From contig NZ_LYPB01000092.1 of NCBI RefSeq assembly GCF_001653565.1, positions 32,139 through 96,138 of the forward strand: a stretch of DNA of 64,000 nt. The letters are read 5' to 3'. Below are positions 9,074 to 17,649 of the stretch, in pieces. The notes below the pieces were generated by a model. The model was not told the DNA's origin, ran no database searches, and saw nothing but the letters and a program-made list of their open reading frames with translations. Numbering within the stretch: the first letter of the stretch is position 1; each line of letters begins with the position of its first letter. The position numbers and the translations under genes were made by a program. The DNA comes from Paenibacillus oryzisoli. Lineage in GTDB: Bacteria; Bacillota; Bacilli; Paenibacillales; NBRC-103111.

Positions 9074-9110
9074 TGAAAATGCTTTGAAAATAATTTTCAT
9101 TTTATTTTCA
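9074..9110. promoter_or_regulatory. Four-half-site symmetric dyad upstream of the ccpA promoter
   Basis: TGAAAAT occurs at 9074-9080 and 9085-9091, and its reverse complement ATTTTCA at 9093-9099 and 9104-9110. The spacing (11, 8, 11) is perfectly symmetric about base 9092. It starts 8 bp upstream of the ccpA -35 box, where an activator or repressor might bind. No regulator is recognised. Confidence 0.5.
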
Positions 9111-9127
9111 AAAGGGTCACAAATAGA

Positions 9128-9156
9128 ATAAAAGCCAACCTCTAATCGAGATTGGC
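9128..9156 (-). terminator. Terminator of the zinc-ribbon gene
   Basis: Minus strand GCCAATCTC and GAGGTTGGC around a 5-nt loop, followed by TTTTATTC. Confidence 0.7.
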
Positions 9157-9165
9157 AGCCCATTT

Positions 9166-9573
9166 TTAGGTTGAAATTGCGCTTTGTGTGATTTGGGATA
9201 ATCGTTTACGGACTTCCTCCGCCCATGGCTCATCTCCCAGCGATTGCGCTAGCAATAAGATGTCCAACAGCTCATTGATTCGTTCCTCAACAATTTGCTC
9301 CATAGAATCATTCATACGCTCTTTTTCTGTTACTTTTAATAGCAGGAAGGCAACTTCCGAAACTTCATGGAAGAATAATTGCTGCTTCTCTGGCTTGCTG
9401 CCTAGTTTACCGATCAGACCGGTAAGTTCAGGCTTTACATGAGGTACGACCTCACTTCGTCCACAGGCCTCACAGGAATAAATAGGTACATTCTCAATAT
9501 CTACTTTACTTTGATAAATAACCGTGCGCAGACGAAGGTTCATCGTGCGTCCGCACTTACAATACTTTTGCAT
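9166..9573 (-). CDS. Uncharacterised protein with N-terminal zinc ribbon (YgiT-like)
   Basis: Function unknown. The 135-residue protein begins MQKYCKCG and has CxC early and CEACGRSE about 30 residues later, a four-cysteine zinc ribbon. A helical region follows with many Glu/Leu residues (KEKMNDSMEQIVEERINELL-like). This start was chosen because GAAGGAG lies just before it; the longer frame adds 12 residues with no ribosome binding site. The ribbon resembles YgiT-type antitoxin zinc fingers, but there is no helix-turn-helix and no toxin partner, so that role is not supported. Probably monocistronic. Confidence 0.75.
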   Translation of the reverse strand: MQKYCKCGRTMNLRLRTVIYQSKVDIENVPIYSCEACGRSEVVPHVKPELTGLIGKLGSKPEKQQLFFHEVSEVAFLLLKVTEKERMNDSMEQIVEERINELLDILLLAQSLGDEPWAEEVRKRLSQITQSAIST

Positions 9574-9698
9574 TCTAACACTCCTTCTACTTCCTGGCGG
9601 CATGTACAATAGTTGCTTGTACTAAGTTATTCTACGATGTCATCAGATTTCCTTCTGATCTATACATAGTAGTTTTTGCCACCTTTGGAAGCGAAGTG

Positions 9699-10241
9699 TT
9701 ACTTTACCTGTTGTTTGCTATAAGAGATCAATTCATCCACAAATCGCTTGGAAAATGCCGGAAGATCTGGTGGTCTACGCCCTGAAATAAGATTGCGATC
9801 CACGACCACTTCTTCATCCAGCCAAATGGCACCAGCGTTTTCGATATCATCACGAATGCCTGGCGTGGAGGTCATCGTGTAGCCTTGAACAATTTTGGCA
9901 GAAATTAAAACCCAGCCAGCATGACAAATTTGTGCAATAGGCTTCACATCAGCATGAAACTCCTGTGTGAGTCTAAGCACGTCCGCATAACGACGAAGTT
10001 TGTCAGGAGCCCATCCACCAGGTACATAAAGACCTACGTAATCCGAAGATTTCACTTCATCAAACGCGTAATCCGTCGTGATGGGTACACCATATTTGCC
10101 ATGATAGACTGTTTTCGCTTTAGGTCCAACGATGTCTACAATCGCACCTGCTTCGCGTAATCGATAGACAGGATACCACATTTCCAAATCTTCAAATTCT
10201 TCATCAACAAAGGCAAGCACCTTTAAGCCAGCTAATTCCAT
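9699..10241 (-). CDS. DJ-1/PfpI-family protein
   Basis: Member of the PfpI/general stress protein 18 group, described variously as proteases or protein deglycases. 180 residues. Visible: FVDEEFEDLEMWYPVYRL with the conserved acidic residue, YVPGGWAPDKLRR, and the nucleophile elbow QICHAGWVL with the catalytic Cys. The ATG lies one base after the ptsI stop, and its ribosome binding site GGAGGT is inside ptsI, so the two are translationally linked. A link to sugar PTS could reflect removal of reactive carbonyl by-products (inference). Confidence 0.9.
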   Translation of the reverse strand: MELAGLKVLAFVDEEFEDLEMWYPVYRLREAGAIVDIVGPKAKTVYHGKYGVPITTDYAFDEVKSSDYVGLYVPGGWAPDKLRRYADVLRLTQEFHADVKPIAQICHAGWVLISAKIVQGYTMTSTPGIRDDIENAGAIWLDEEVVVDRNLISGRRPPDLPAFSKRFVDELISYSKQQVK

Positions 10242-10242
10242 A

Positions 10243-11982
10243 CTAACTACCTCCTACAATGGATTCCGTTTGTTCAGTTTGAGCTAGAAGCTCCAAGATT
10301 TCGTCACTTGTTCTGCACATCAAAATGCGATCTACTAATGCCTTGCACGTCGCGGCATCACTGCTAAGCAGTCTGTGCTTAACTTGCAACAGTGTCTGAA
10401 CCGAGATACTAAGCTCCTCAATGCCCAATCCCAGCCAAATCGGCAGAGCCCGAATATCTCCAGCCATTTCCCCGCACACACCTACAGGAATGCCAACGCG
10501 CTTGCCTGCATCGATCACGAGTTTGAGCAATCGAATAACGGCCGGGTGATAAGGATTATATAAGTGCGCGATATTCTCGTTCATTCGATCAACAGCCAAC
10601 ACATATTGAACTAGATCATTCGTACCGATACTCATGAAATTCACTTCGCTGGCAAGAACATCAGCAATAATCGCAGCAGCTGGTACTTCAATTGTAAGTC
10701 CGACCTCAATGTTTGCATTAAAAGGCACACCAAGACTACTTAGCTCAAGTTTCGCTCTTTCCAAGTGCGCTTTCGCCTGCCGCACTTCATCTACCGAGGT
10801 TACCATTGGGTACATGATTTTCACATTTCCATAATGACTAGCCCTTAGAATCGCTCTCAACTGTGTCATAAAGAGATCCGTTCTATCCAGTGAAATACGA
10901 ATAGCTCGGTAACCGAGGAATGGATTATCTTCTTTGGCAAGCGGCATGTAATCCAACTTCTTATCGCCGCCAATATCCAAAGTACGGATCACAATTGGAC
11001 GTCCTTTGAGCTGTATCGCCGCGTGGCGATAGACCTCGAACTGCTCCTCTTCACTAGGCAATGAATCCCGATCCATATACAAGTATTCCGTTCGAAACAG
11101 TCCTACACCTGATGCACCATTTCGCAAAACTTGGTCAATTTCCATGACAGAATTAATATTCGCATGCAAATTAACCAAGCTTCTATCTAACGTTAATGGA
11201 GCCACATCGGCAATTCCTTGCAAGCTTTCTTTGAACTCCAGCCAGTTCTTCTTACGTGCTTGATAGCGTTCTATCGTGATCTTGTCCGGGTTAATATACA
11301 AGGTACCTTCTTGACCATCAATAATTAAGAAATCACCGTTTTGAATAGGACGCAGCAGCTTGCCTTCCAATCCAAGTACATAAGGAACAGACATCGCTCT
11401 GGCCATGATCGACACATGCGAGTGCGTGCCTCCTAGAATGGTTAAAAGTCCTAGCACGTTCGTTGGATCCAAGTGAGCCAGCTGTGATGGGGTCAACTCT
11501 TTCGCAACTAGAATATAGGGATGGTCAATCGGCGGCACCGCCGCGCTTGTATCCCCTAATAAATGTTTCAAGAGACGGTTCCCAACATCTTTGATATCCA
11601 AGGCACGTTCTTTCATGTATTCATCATCAATTAAATTAAACATGCCTACAAATTTATCAATGACTTCTTTCACCGCGACTTCTGCGGCTTTATATTGCAG
11701 CTCTATAATACCTTGAATCTCATTCATGAAAATAGGATCTTCCAATATGGCCAAATGTGCATCAAAAATATAGGCCTGTTCTTGCCCAACAACTTCTTTG
11801 ATCTCTTGTTTGATTAGCTCCAGTTCATCCTTGGAATGACGAATGCCATCATACAATCGCTCGAATTCATACGCTAAATCCGTCACATCAATCATTTTCT
11901 CTGGAAAATCCCATTCCCAAGTAGGAATAACAAACGCTTGACCCATTGCAATTCCCGAAGAAGCACCTACACCTCTAATCAT
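10243..11982 (-). CDS. ptsI: PTS enzyme I (phosphoenolpyruvate-protein phosphotransferase)
   Basis: Transfers phosphate from PEP to HPr, the first step of PTS sugar uptake, in the cytoplasm. 579 residues, slightly longer than typical (about 570). Visible: the phosphohistidine site GGTHSHVSIMARAM; the PEP-binding TIM-barrel motifs GLFRTEYLYMDRDSLP and RTLDIGGDKKLDYMP; and GVCGEMAGD with the active-site Cys. Start ATG after GAGGGGGG. It overlaps the upstream IICBA gene by 4 bp. No ptsH (HPr) gene is in this operon, unusual because ptsH commonly precedes ptsI; this may be a second enzyme I, or HPr may be encoded elsewhere. Confidence 0.94.
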   Translation of the reverse strand: MIRGVGASSGIAMGQAFVIPTWEWDFPEKMIDVTDLAYEFERLYDGIRHSKDELELIKQEIKEVVGQEQAYIFDAHLAILEDPIFMNEIQGIIELQYKAAEVAVKEVIDKFVGMFNLIDDEYMKERALDIKDVGNRLLKHLLGDTSAAVPPIDHPYILVAKELTPSQLAHLDPTNVLGLLTILGGTHSHVSIMARAMSVPYVLGLEGKLLRPIQNGDFLIIDGQEGTLYINPDKITIERYQARKKNWLEFKESLQGIADVAPLTLDRSLVNLHANINSVMEIDQVLRNGASGVGLFRTEYLYMDRDSLPSEEEQFEVYRHAAIQLKGRPIVIRTLDIGGDKKLDYMPLAKEDNPFLGYRAIRISLDRTDLFMTQLRAILRASHYGNVKIMYPMVTSVDEVRQAKAHLERAKLELSSLGVPFNANIEVGLTIEVPAAAIIADVLASEVNFMSIGTNDLVQYVLAVDRMNENIAHLYNPYHPAVIRLLKLVIDAGKRVGIPVGVCGEMAGDIRALPIWLGLGIEELSISVQTLLQVKHRLLSSDAATCKALVDRILMCRTSDEILELLAQTEQTESIVGGS

Positions 11983-13868
11983 CCGTTCGTCCCCCCCTCG
12001 GATTTAGTTGGCTTAAGGACTACGGACATAACAGAGCCTTGGCCTTTCTTAACTGGCTTAAACGGAGCGAAACTCCATGATTTCACGATATCTGGGTTCG
12101 TAATTATCATCGGTGTCGCTAAGGAAGACGCGAATTTCTTAACTTTATTATAGTTGAATTTCACTAGCAGTTGACCTGCTTCCACGCGATCGCCTTCCTT
12201 TACCACTGCATTAAAGCACTTTCCTGGTAAACTGGACGTGTCAATTCCGATATGCAGCAGAACTTCAAGCCCTTCGTCTGTTAGAATCCCTAGCGCATGC
12301 ATCGTTGGGTAAATATGCATAATCGTACCTGCTACTGGGGAAACCAATTCACCTTTTTCCGGAATAAAAGCAACACCATTCCCGACGAGTCGGGAGGCAA
12401 AAATGCGATCTGGCACTTCTTCAATCGGGATCATGCGTCCCTGCATAGGAGAAGTAAATAAAACGACATGAATATCTTTGCGCAATACCTTCATGATTTC
12501 TTCACGTATAAGCTCTGAAAATGTTCCAAACACGACTTGAACGTTGCCTCCTCCAAGACGGATGACGCCTGCTGCTCCTAAGTGTCGTAATGCCGTGATG
12601 TCCATCAGACGATCATTGACAAGTGTAAGTCGCAATCGAGTAATACAGGCTTCAATCTTCTTAATATTGTCTTTCCCACCCAGTGCCTGCAAAATTAATG
12701 GCGAACGATACGGAATATCTCCAGCCCACTCTTCAAGCGATGAACCTTCTTCCCTACCCGGCGTAGGAATTCGGAACTTCTGAATTGCCCATCGGAATAG
12801 GAAATAATAGAGTAAACCGTAGACCAGCCCTATCGGAATCAATAACAAGCCATTGTGTGATAAGTGCAGATTAATGATATAGTCAATCGCTCCAGCCGAA
12901 TAAGAGAAACCATGGTGGATATTTAACTCATAGGCGATCCACATAGCTACACCCGACAGGATGGCATGGATGAAAAACAAATAAGGTGCTACAAAAAGAA
13001 AAGCAAATTCAATCGGCTCTGTCACGCCAGTTAAAAAAGAAGCTAATGCAGCCGTTAAGAATGTAGCTTTGATCTTCGGCTTCAAGTCTTCCCTCGCTTC
13101 TCCGATAATCGCAAAAGCAATCGCTGGCAAGGCAAACATCATGATGGGGTACAAACCAGCCATATACATGCCTGCCGATGGATCGCCAGCAAAAAATCTC
13201 GGCAAATCCCCATACGCATATTGTCCAGATGGTGTTTCGTAAGCCCCCACTTGAAACCAGAAAAAGTTATTCAAAATATGATGTAAGCCTGAAGGTACGA
13301 GCAAGCGATGTGCAATTCCATAAACGAATGCACCGAAGCCGCCTAATCCTAGTAAGCCGCTTGAAATTTTGCCCATGAGTGTCTCTAGAAAGGGACCAAT
13401 CCCGATCATAATATAAGAGGCAATGAGCGTTGCAAGGCCCATGACGAGCGGTACCATCCGGGGTCCACCGAAAAATTGTATGTACTCCGGAAGCTTAATC
13501 TCCTTGCAGCGATGATAGATGATTGCAGCCAGGAGGCCAATCAAGATACCGCCAGAAACGCCCAATTGAAATTGCGTACCCAACCCATGCTCGATGAGGC
13601 GGGTAAACATGAAATATCCAAGCATGGCCGATAAACCAGCTATTCCAGCACTTTCTGTCAGTCCCAATGCCACACCAACAGCGAATATGATTGGAATATA
13701 ATCAAAGATTGTATTTCCAGCCAAAGACAGCATGTCCCCAAAGCTTGAAGCATGAATGACATCCCAAGGTAGATCCCCTAGACAAAGCAGCACAGCAGCA
13801 ATAGGAAGCGCAATGGTAGGCAGCATTAAGGAGCGGCCAAGCTGTTGTAAGTTCCCCATCCAGTTCAA
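11979..13868 (-). CDS. PTS glucose/N-acetylglucosamine-type IICBA permease
   Basis: Membrane sugar transporter that phosphorylates its substrate during uptake. 629 residues in the order IIC, IIB, IIA. IIC occupies about residues 1-370, with conserved LLVPSGLHHILNN, FLTGVTEPIEFAFLF and HHGFSYSAGAIDY. IIB (about 395-470) has the phosphocysteine motif CITRLRLTLVN. IIA (about 490-610) has the phosphohistidine motif LLHIGIDT. IIC resembles NagE more than PtsG by eye, so N-acetylglucosamine is the leading substrate, with glucose possible. Start is TTG 13868 after AAGGAGG. First gene of an operon with ptsI and the PfpI gene. Confidence 0.9.
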   Translation of the reverse strand: MNWMGNLQQLGRSLMLPTIALPIAAVLLCLGDLPWDVIHASSFGDMLSLAGNTIFDYIPIIFAVGVALGLTESAGIAGLSAMLGYFMFTRLIEHGLGTQFQLGVSGGILIGLLAAIIYHRCKEIKLPEYIQFFGGPRMVPLVMGLATLIASYIMIGIGPFLETLMGKISSGLLGLGGFGAFVYGIAHRLLVPSGLHHILNNFFWFQVGAYETPSGQYAYGDLPRFFAGDPSAGMYMAGLYPIMMFALPAIAFAIIGEAREDLKPKIKATFLTAALASFLTGVTEPIEFAFLFVAPYLFFIHAILSGVAMWIAYELNIHHGFSYSAGAIDYIINLHLSHNGLLLIPIGLVYGLLYYFLFRWAIQKFRIPTPGREEGSSLEEWAGDIPYRSPLILQALGGKDNIKKIEACITRLRLTLVNDRLMDITALRHLGAAGVIRLGGGNVQVVFGTFSELIREEIMKVLRKDIHVVLFTSPMQGRMIPIEEVPDRIFASRLVGNGVAFIPEKGELVSPVAGTIMHIYPTMHALGILTDEGLEVLLHIGIDTSSLPGKCFNAVVKEGDRVEAGQLLVKFNYNKVKKFASSLATPMIITNPDIVKSWSFAPFKPVKKGQGSVMSVVLKPTKSEGGTNG

Positions 13869-13977
13869 ACGAATGCTAACCTCCTTAAACTTTTCGTCAG
13901 AAAACCGACTTCGTAAGCATCTACCTTAGCAATTACGTAGAGATTCTTCCCCATTATCCTAAGATTCTCTTTATCAA

Positions 13978-14006
13978 ATCGTAAAGCTTGTTCGTCCTTT
14001 TGTCAA
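13978..14006 (-). promoter_or_regulatory. Promoter of the PTS operon
   Basis: Minus strand TTGACA (14001-14006), 17-nt spacer, TACGAT (13978-13983): a good SigA promoter about 105 nt before the IICBA start. Confidence 0.65.
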
Positions 14007-14009
14007 AAA

Positions 14010-14030
14010 AAATAAGCAGATCGCTTATTT
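14010..14030. promoter_or_regulatory. Operator-like inverted repeat between divergent genes
   Basis: AAATAAGC, 5-nt gap, GCTTATTT: a perfect 8-bp dyad directly upstream of the PTS -35 box, in the region shared with the divergent FAD gene. A binding site for an unknown regulator is plausible. Confidence 0.4.
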
Positions 14031-14135
14031 ATAAAGAGTTAGTCTACATAGTAAACGTAAAAGTTGACTAAGTCACCTAAAAGCTGTCATACTTTACCTG
14101 TACCCAAATTCAAAATTCGAGGAGGAAACACCCTT

Positions 14136-14702
14136 ATGTCTTATGATGTAATTATTATCGGTGGGGGTCCTACCGGCGCAAGCGCTGCACTATTCACTTC
14201 AAAAGCAGGCAAGAAAACACTCGTTATCGATAATGAACAAAGTGTTACGAAGCGTGCATGGATCGAGAATCACTACGGTGTAGAAGCAATTGGCGGTCCC
14301 GACCTAGTAGAAATCGGTAAAAAACAAGCTGCTAAATTTGGAACTGAATTCGTGCAAGGCAAAGCAACACAGCTAGTAAAAAGCGAAGATAGCTTTGATG
14401 TTACGACAGAAAATGGTACATATACAGGGAAGCACGTTATTCTGGCAACTGGTCTATCCGTTGAGCTTGCTGAAGCAGCCGGTATCGCAACAAAAGAAGG
14501 AACAGAACCGCGTATCAAATCCATCGTTGATTGCGACGCGCAAGGCAAGACTAGTCTCAAAGGTGTATGGGCAGCAGGTACGACAGCTGGCGTTAGCATG
14601 CACACGATTATCACCGCTGGTGATGGAGCCAAGGTCGCTATCAATATTATTAGTGAACTTAATGGCACGCGTTATGTAGATCACGATGTGTTAAAAGCTT
14701 AG
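14136..14702 (+). CDS. Short FAD-dependent, thioredoxin-reductase-like protein
   Basis: Flavoprotein of 188 residues. The N-terminal FAD-binding GxGxxG variant DVIIIGGGPTGASAALFTSKAG is clear, and a C-terminal flavin motif GVWAAGTTAGVSMHTIITAGDGAKVA is present. It resembles thioredoxin reductase but is about 120 residues shorter: no NADPH-binding Rossmann insert and no CxxC redox pair are visible. It may therefore act as a small flavin oxidoreductase or need another electron donor. ATG 14136 is preceded by GAGGAGG. Two strong flavin motifs at the expected ends suggest a natural compact form rather than a fragment. Confidence 0.85.
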   Translation: MSYDVIIIGGGPTGASAALFTSKAGKKTLVIDNEQSVTKRAWIENHYGVEAIGGPDLVEIGKKQAAKFGTEFVQGKATQLVKSEDSFDVTTENGTYTGKHVILATGLSVELAEAAGIATKEGTEPRIKSIVDCDAQGKTSLKGVWAAGTTAGVSMHTIITAGDGAKVAINIISELNGTRYVDHDVLKA

Positions 14703-14716
14703 TTCCTATGTATGCG

Positions 14717-14765
14717 AAAACCGCTAATCGGCACCCTTCACAGGTGATCGACTAGCGGTTTTATT
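14717..14765. terminator. Bidirectional terminator
   Basis: AAAACCGCTA and TAGCGGTTTT arms followed by ATTT, between two convergent genes. Confidence 0.75.
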
Positions 14766-14794
14766 TGATTAGCACTCATTGCTTCACACATGCA

Positions 14795-15220
14795 TTAATT
14801 GTTACGTGGGTTCAGAATTGCATCTTCCACTTTAATGCAGCGATCCATAATGACTTCTAAACCAGCGCTGCTTGCAATACGTCCTGCTTCTTCATTCACG
14901 ATATCCAATTGCAGCCAGAACACTTTCGCCCCAATTTTAACTGACTCTTCAGCTATTGGAACAACTTGATCTGCACGACGAAATACATTGACGATATCCA
15001 CAGGCTCAGGTATGTCTGATAATGATGGATAGCATTTCTCACCTAGAATCTGCTCGGCATTGGGATTAACGGGAATAATTCGGTATCCTCGATTTTGCAT
15101 CGCGGCTGAAACCATATAAGATGTGCGATCCGGTTTATCGGATAAGCCTACTACTGCGATATTCCCTGCATTGGCAAGCAGTTCTTTGATATGTTCCCTA
15201 GACGGATTCTCAAATGTCAT
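14795..15220 (-). CDS. CoA-binding (YccU-type) protein
   Basis: Small cytoplasmic protein of 141 residues with a CoA-binding Rossmann fold, as in the N-terminal domain of succinyl-CoA synthetase alpha. Visible: the nucleotide loop VVGLSDKPDRTSYMVSAAMQ, then YRIIPVNPNAEQILGEKCYPSL and the conserved DIVNVFRRADQVVPIAEE and DRCIKVE. The precise role of this widespread family is not known. It starts 13 nt after the C39 peptidase gene with GGAGAG as ribosome binding site, so the two are likely cotranscribed. Confidence 0.9.
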   Translation of the reverse strand: MTFENPSREHIKELLANAGNIAVVGLSDKPDRTSYMVSAAMQNRGYRIIPVNPNAEQILGEKCYPSLSDIPEPVDIVNVFRRADQVVPIAEESVKIGAKVFWLQLDIVNEEAGRIASSAGLEVIMDRCIKVEDAILNPRNN

Positions 15221-15233
15221 GTGAATCGCTCTC

Positions 15234-16055
15234 CTATTTATTCAAGTAGGTTAGACCTTGTTTCCCCATTGCTGTCCAAGTTTCAATAAACTGCGCTTTG
15301 TTCACTTTTACTTGCTTCTTTCCACTCAAAGGGTCATTTAAGTAAACATTCGTTTCGTCAAATCCAACAAGGACAACAGCATGCTCGGAATATGTTGTCT
15401 TTATTGGACCGATTGGCGTATCCCAGGTTACCCATTTGTACGGAAGATTATAATCAATCGTCGTCCAGACGATAACTGGTATCCCATGGGCCACTTGCCC
15501 CTCGTATAATTCAAATGATTCACCTGTAACATTAATCGCTTGAGGAATATTGTTTTTCAACAGTGGAAACAATCCTGCAGCATAAATACCAAAACCTCGC
15601 TTCTTACGAGTTACGTCTCCAACGAAGCCTGAGTTCGGATTGCCCCAGTAAGTGATGTTACCGTTCCCATCCAGTGTTGCTGGCGTCATATCTGTAGGCA
15701 TTTCAGAGACCAAATCCATCTTCGATTTGTTAACGCCATAGTACTGCAACAGCATCGTGAGACTCGTGATCTCACAGCCCGCGGGCAGTTCAGGTAATTG
15801 CTGTATGCTGGGGACATCCAACATGGCTGATTGGACCTGTGCAGCCGAAGGCGACGGTGTCGGCTTCACGGTTTCCTTCGCCGCAGGGGTGGGCTTATCA
15901 ACTGCTAAGACTACTGGACCAGAAGCGAATAAAGCTGGTTCTTTCCCTGTAGCCTTCGCATAAAGCAATACAGCAAACACGCTGCTCGCAAATGTAAGAC
16001 CCGCTACGAGAAACAATCCAAACGTCACTTTCAAGCCTTGCCAAATAATCCTCAT
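15234..16055 (-). CDS. C39-like (YvpB-type) membrane-anchored cysteine peptidase
   Basis: 273 residues. An N-terminal hydrophobic segment (about residues 10-33) is a signal anchor, followed by a Pro/Thr-rich linker (PTPAAKETVKPTPSPS). The papain-like domain shows the catalytic Cys in LPAGCEITSLTMLLQYYG and the catalytic His in YSEHAVVLVGFDE, followed by VYLNDPLSGKK. It is probably an extracytoplasmic peptidase or amidase. There is no ABC transporter next to it, so a bacteriocin-leader peptidase role is not supported. Downstream neighbour: the CoA-binding gene. Confidence 0.88.
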   Translation of the reverse strand: MRIIWQGLKVTFGLFLVAGLTFASSVFAVLLYAKATGKEPALFASGPVVLAVDKPTPAAKETVKPTPSPSAAQVQSAMLDVPSIQQLPELPAGCEITSLTMLLQYYGVNKSKMDLVSEMPTDMTPATLDGNGNITYWGNPNSGFVGDVTRKKRGFGIYAAGLFPLLKNNIPQAINVTGESFELYEGQVAHGIPVIVWTTIDYNLPYKWVTWDTPIGPIKTTYSEHAVVLVGFDETNVYLNDPLSGKKQVKVNKAQFIETWTAMGKQGLTYLNK

Positions 16056-16086
16056 GCTGACTCACCCATTCAATGTAATTGAGATT

Positions 16087-17385
16087 CTAGGACTCGCTCA
16101 CTAGCTCAACCTGTGCACCAATCGAACGCAAGTGGTCGAAGTATTGTGGATACGATTTCGCCACATGGTGGGCATCCCGAATCGTTAAACCCTTCTCAGA
16201 GCGCAAACCAACTACAGTTAAAGCCATGATAACACGATGATCGAAATGCGCATTAATTTCGACGCCACCTTCCACCCCTTGTGGTTTACCATGAACAATA
16301 ATTTCACTCTGACGCTCTTCTACATGGGCTCCAGCCTTGCGAAGCTCATTCAAATAATCTGTGATACGATCACACTCTTTATACCGCAGGTTCTCAACAT
16401 TGTAGAATCGTGAAGTACCTTCTGCAAACACAGCCGCAGCAACCATAGCAAGAACCGCATCTGTGAAATGATCACCGTCGAATTCTCCCGCAACTAAGCG
16501 CTGATTCCCACGTACATGTACAACACCATTGTCATGCGTTAAGTCAACACCCATTGCCTTCAGAACATCCACACAAGCCTTCTCGCCTTGCTTGCTGTTC
16601 TCTTCTAGTCGAAGCACGCGAACATCGGAATTCGTAACCGCAGCGGCAGCTAGAATGGCTGCTGAACCCGGATAATCGCCTTGGATCACATATTCCTTGG
16701 CTTCATAGGATTGTCCACCTGGGATACGGTAGTGCATCAAATCCTCACTTGCGTGAACGACGATGCCAGCCTGAGCTAATACTTCAAGCGTTTGTCCTAC
16801 AATAATTTTGGACTTCAAATCATGCAGAACTTCAATTTCACTGTCTTCTTCCAATAGTGGCGTCATGAACAACAAAGAACTCAAGAACTGCGAACTCACA
16901 TTACCAGAAACGGTAATTTTACCACCGCGAGGTTGTCCCCCTTTAATTGTTATCGGCAAACGACCGTTATTATGTTGTACTTCTACACCCATTTGTTGCA
17001 AAGTATCGATTAAATCATCGTGAGGACGTTTCCCCAATGATTCTGGATATGTATTAACGAATGTTACTTCTGGACAGAAAGCAGCCGTAGACATCAAAAA
17101 GCGAAGTACAGCACCCGCATTCCCAACGTTCAACTCGGACACATGCTTAGGGTTCTTACCGAAGCCTGTGATGACGATTTTCTCATCATCTTCTTCAATA
17201 ATAGCGCCAAGATCACGCACACATCGTCTCATTGCGTCGCTATCTTCACTATGAGCAGGGTAATAGATTGTACTTGTCCCATTAGCTAGTGCACCGATTA
17301 GCAAGTAGCGAGTTGTGTAGTTTTTGGAGGATAACGCATTAATTTCCCCTTGAAGATGGGAAGTTGGCTTTACGATGGCTTTCAT
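16087..17385 (-). CDS. aroA: 3-phosphoshikimate 1-carboxyvinyltransferase (EPSP synthase)
   Basis: Sixth step of the shikimate pathway: joins PEP to shikimate 3-phosphate. From the ATG at 17385 it is 432 residues, normal for the family. Visible: the N-terminal MKAIVKPTSHLQGEINA substrate loop, GNAGAVLRFLMSTAAF, and NLRYKECDRITDYLNEL with the Lys/Glu/Asp/Arg cluster that binds PEP and phosphate. An upstream in-frame ATG (17454) would add 23 residues unlike the family. The same-pathway gene aroK lies 0.6 kb away, separated by a rhodanese gene on the other strand. Confidence 0.94.
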   Translation of the reverse strand: MKAIVKPTSHLQGEINALSSKNYTTRYLLIGALANGTSTIYYPAHSEDSDAMRRCVRDLGAIIEEDDEKIVITGFGKNPKHVSELNVGNAGAVLRFLMSTAAFCPEVTFVNTYPESLGKRPHDDLIDTLQQMGVEVQHNNGRLPITIKGGQPRGGKITVSGNVSSQFLSSLLFMTPLLEEDSEIEVLHDLKSKIIVGQTLEVLAQAGIVVHASEDLMHYRIPGGQSYEAKEYVIQGDYPGSAAILAAAAVTNSDVRVLRLEENSKQGEKACVDVLKAMGVDLTHDNGVVHVRGNQRLVAGEFDGDHFTDAVLAMVAAAVFAEGTSRFYNVENLRYKECDRITDYLNELRKAGAHVEERQSEIIVHGKPQGVEGGVEINAHFDHRVIMALTVVGLRSEKGLTIRDAHHVAKSYPQYFDHLRSIGAQVELVSES

Positions 17386-17572
17386 GTCGTTTATTAACTC
17401 CTTCTCGAGTAGTTTATATGTATATATCCAGCACAATGAATGCCAAGAAGCCAAACATTAGCGGAAGATAGATCCTAAGATTTATTGACAGTGTACCATA
17501 CGAATTGTAACTTGGGAACCATCTCTCCTAGCAGAAACGTCATGGAGAGGTTAGGTCAATGAAACACTTCGT

Positions 17573-17601
17573 TTGACATCACCGTGTTATATTTCTATCA
17601 T
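17573..17601 (+). promoter_or_regulatory. Promoter of the rhodanese gene
   Basis: TTGACA (17573-17578), exactly 17 nt, TATCAT (17596-17601), about 50 nt before the ATG. Confidence 0.7.
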
Positions 17602-17649
17602 ATTAAGATAAGAAGCTTTCTTCTGAAAATACAAACATGGAGGCATATC

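Noticed and set aside
9166..9573. YgiT/MqsA-type antitoxin
   Set aside because: Only the zinc ribbon is shared; there is no DNA-binding domain and no toxin gene adjacent.
15234..16055. Bacteriocin-processing C39 peptidase
   Set aside because: No ABC transporter domain or bacteriocin precursor nearby; the architecture matches YvpB-like proteins.
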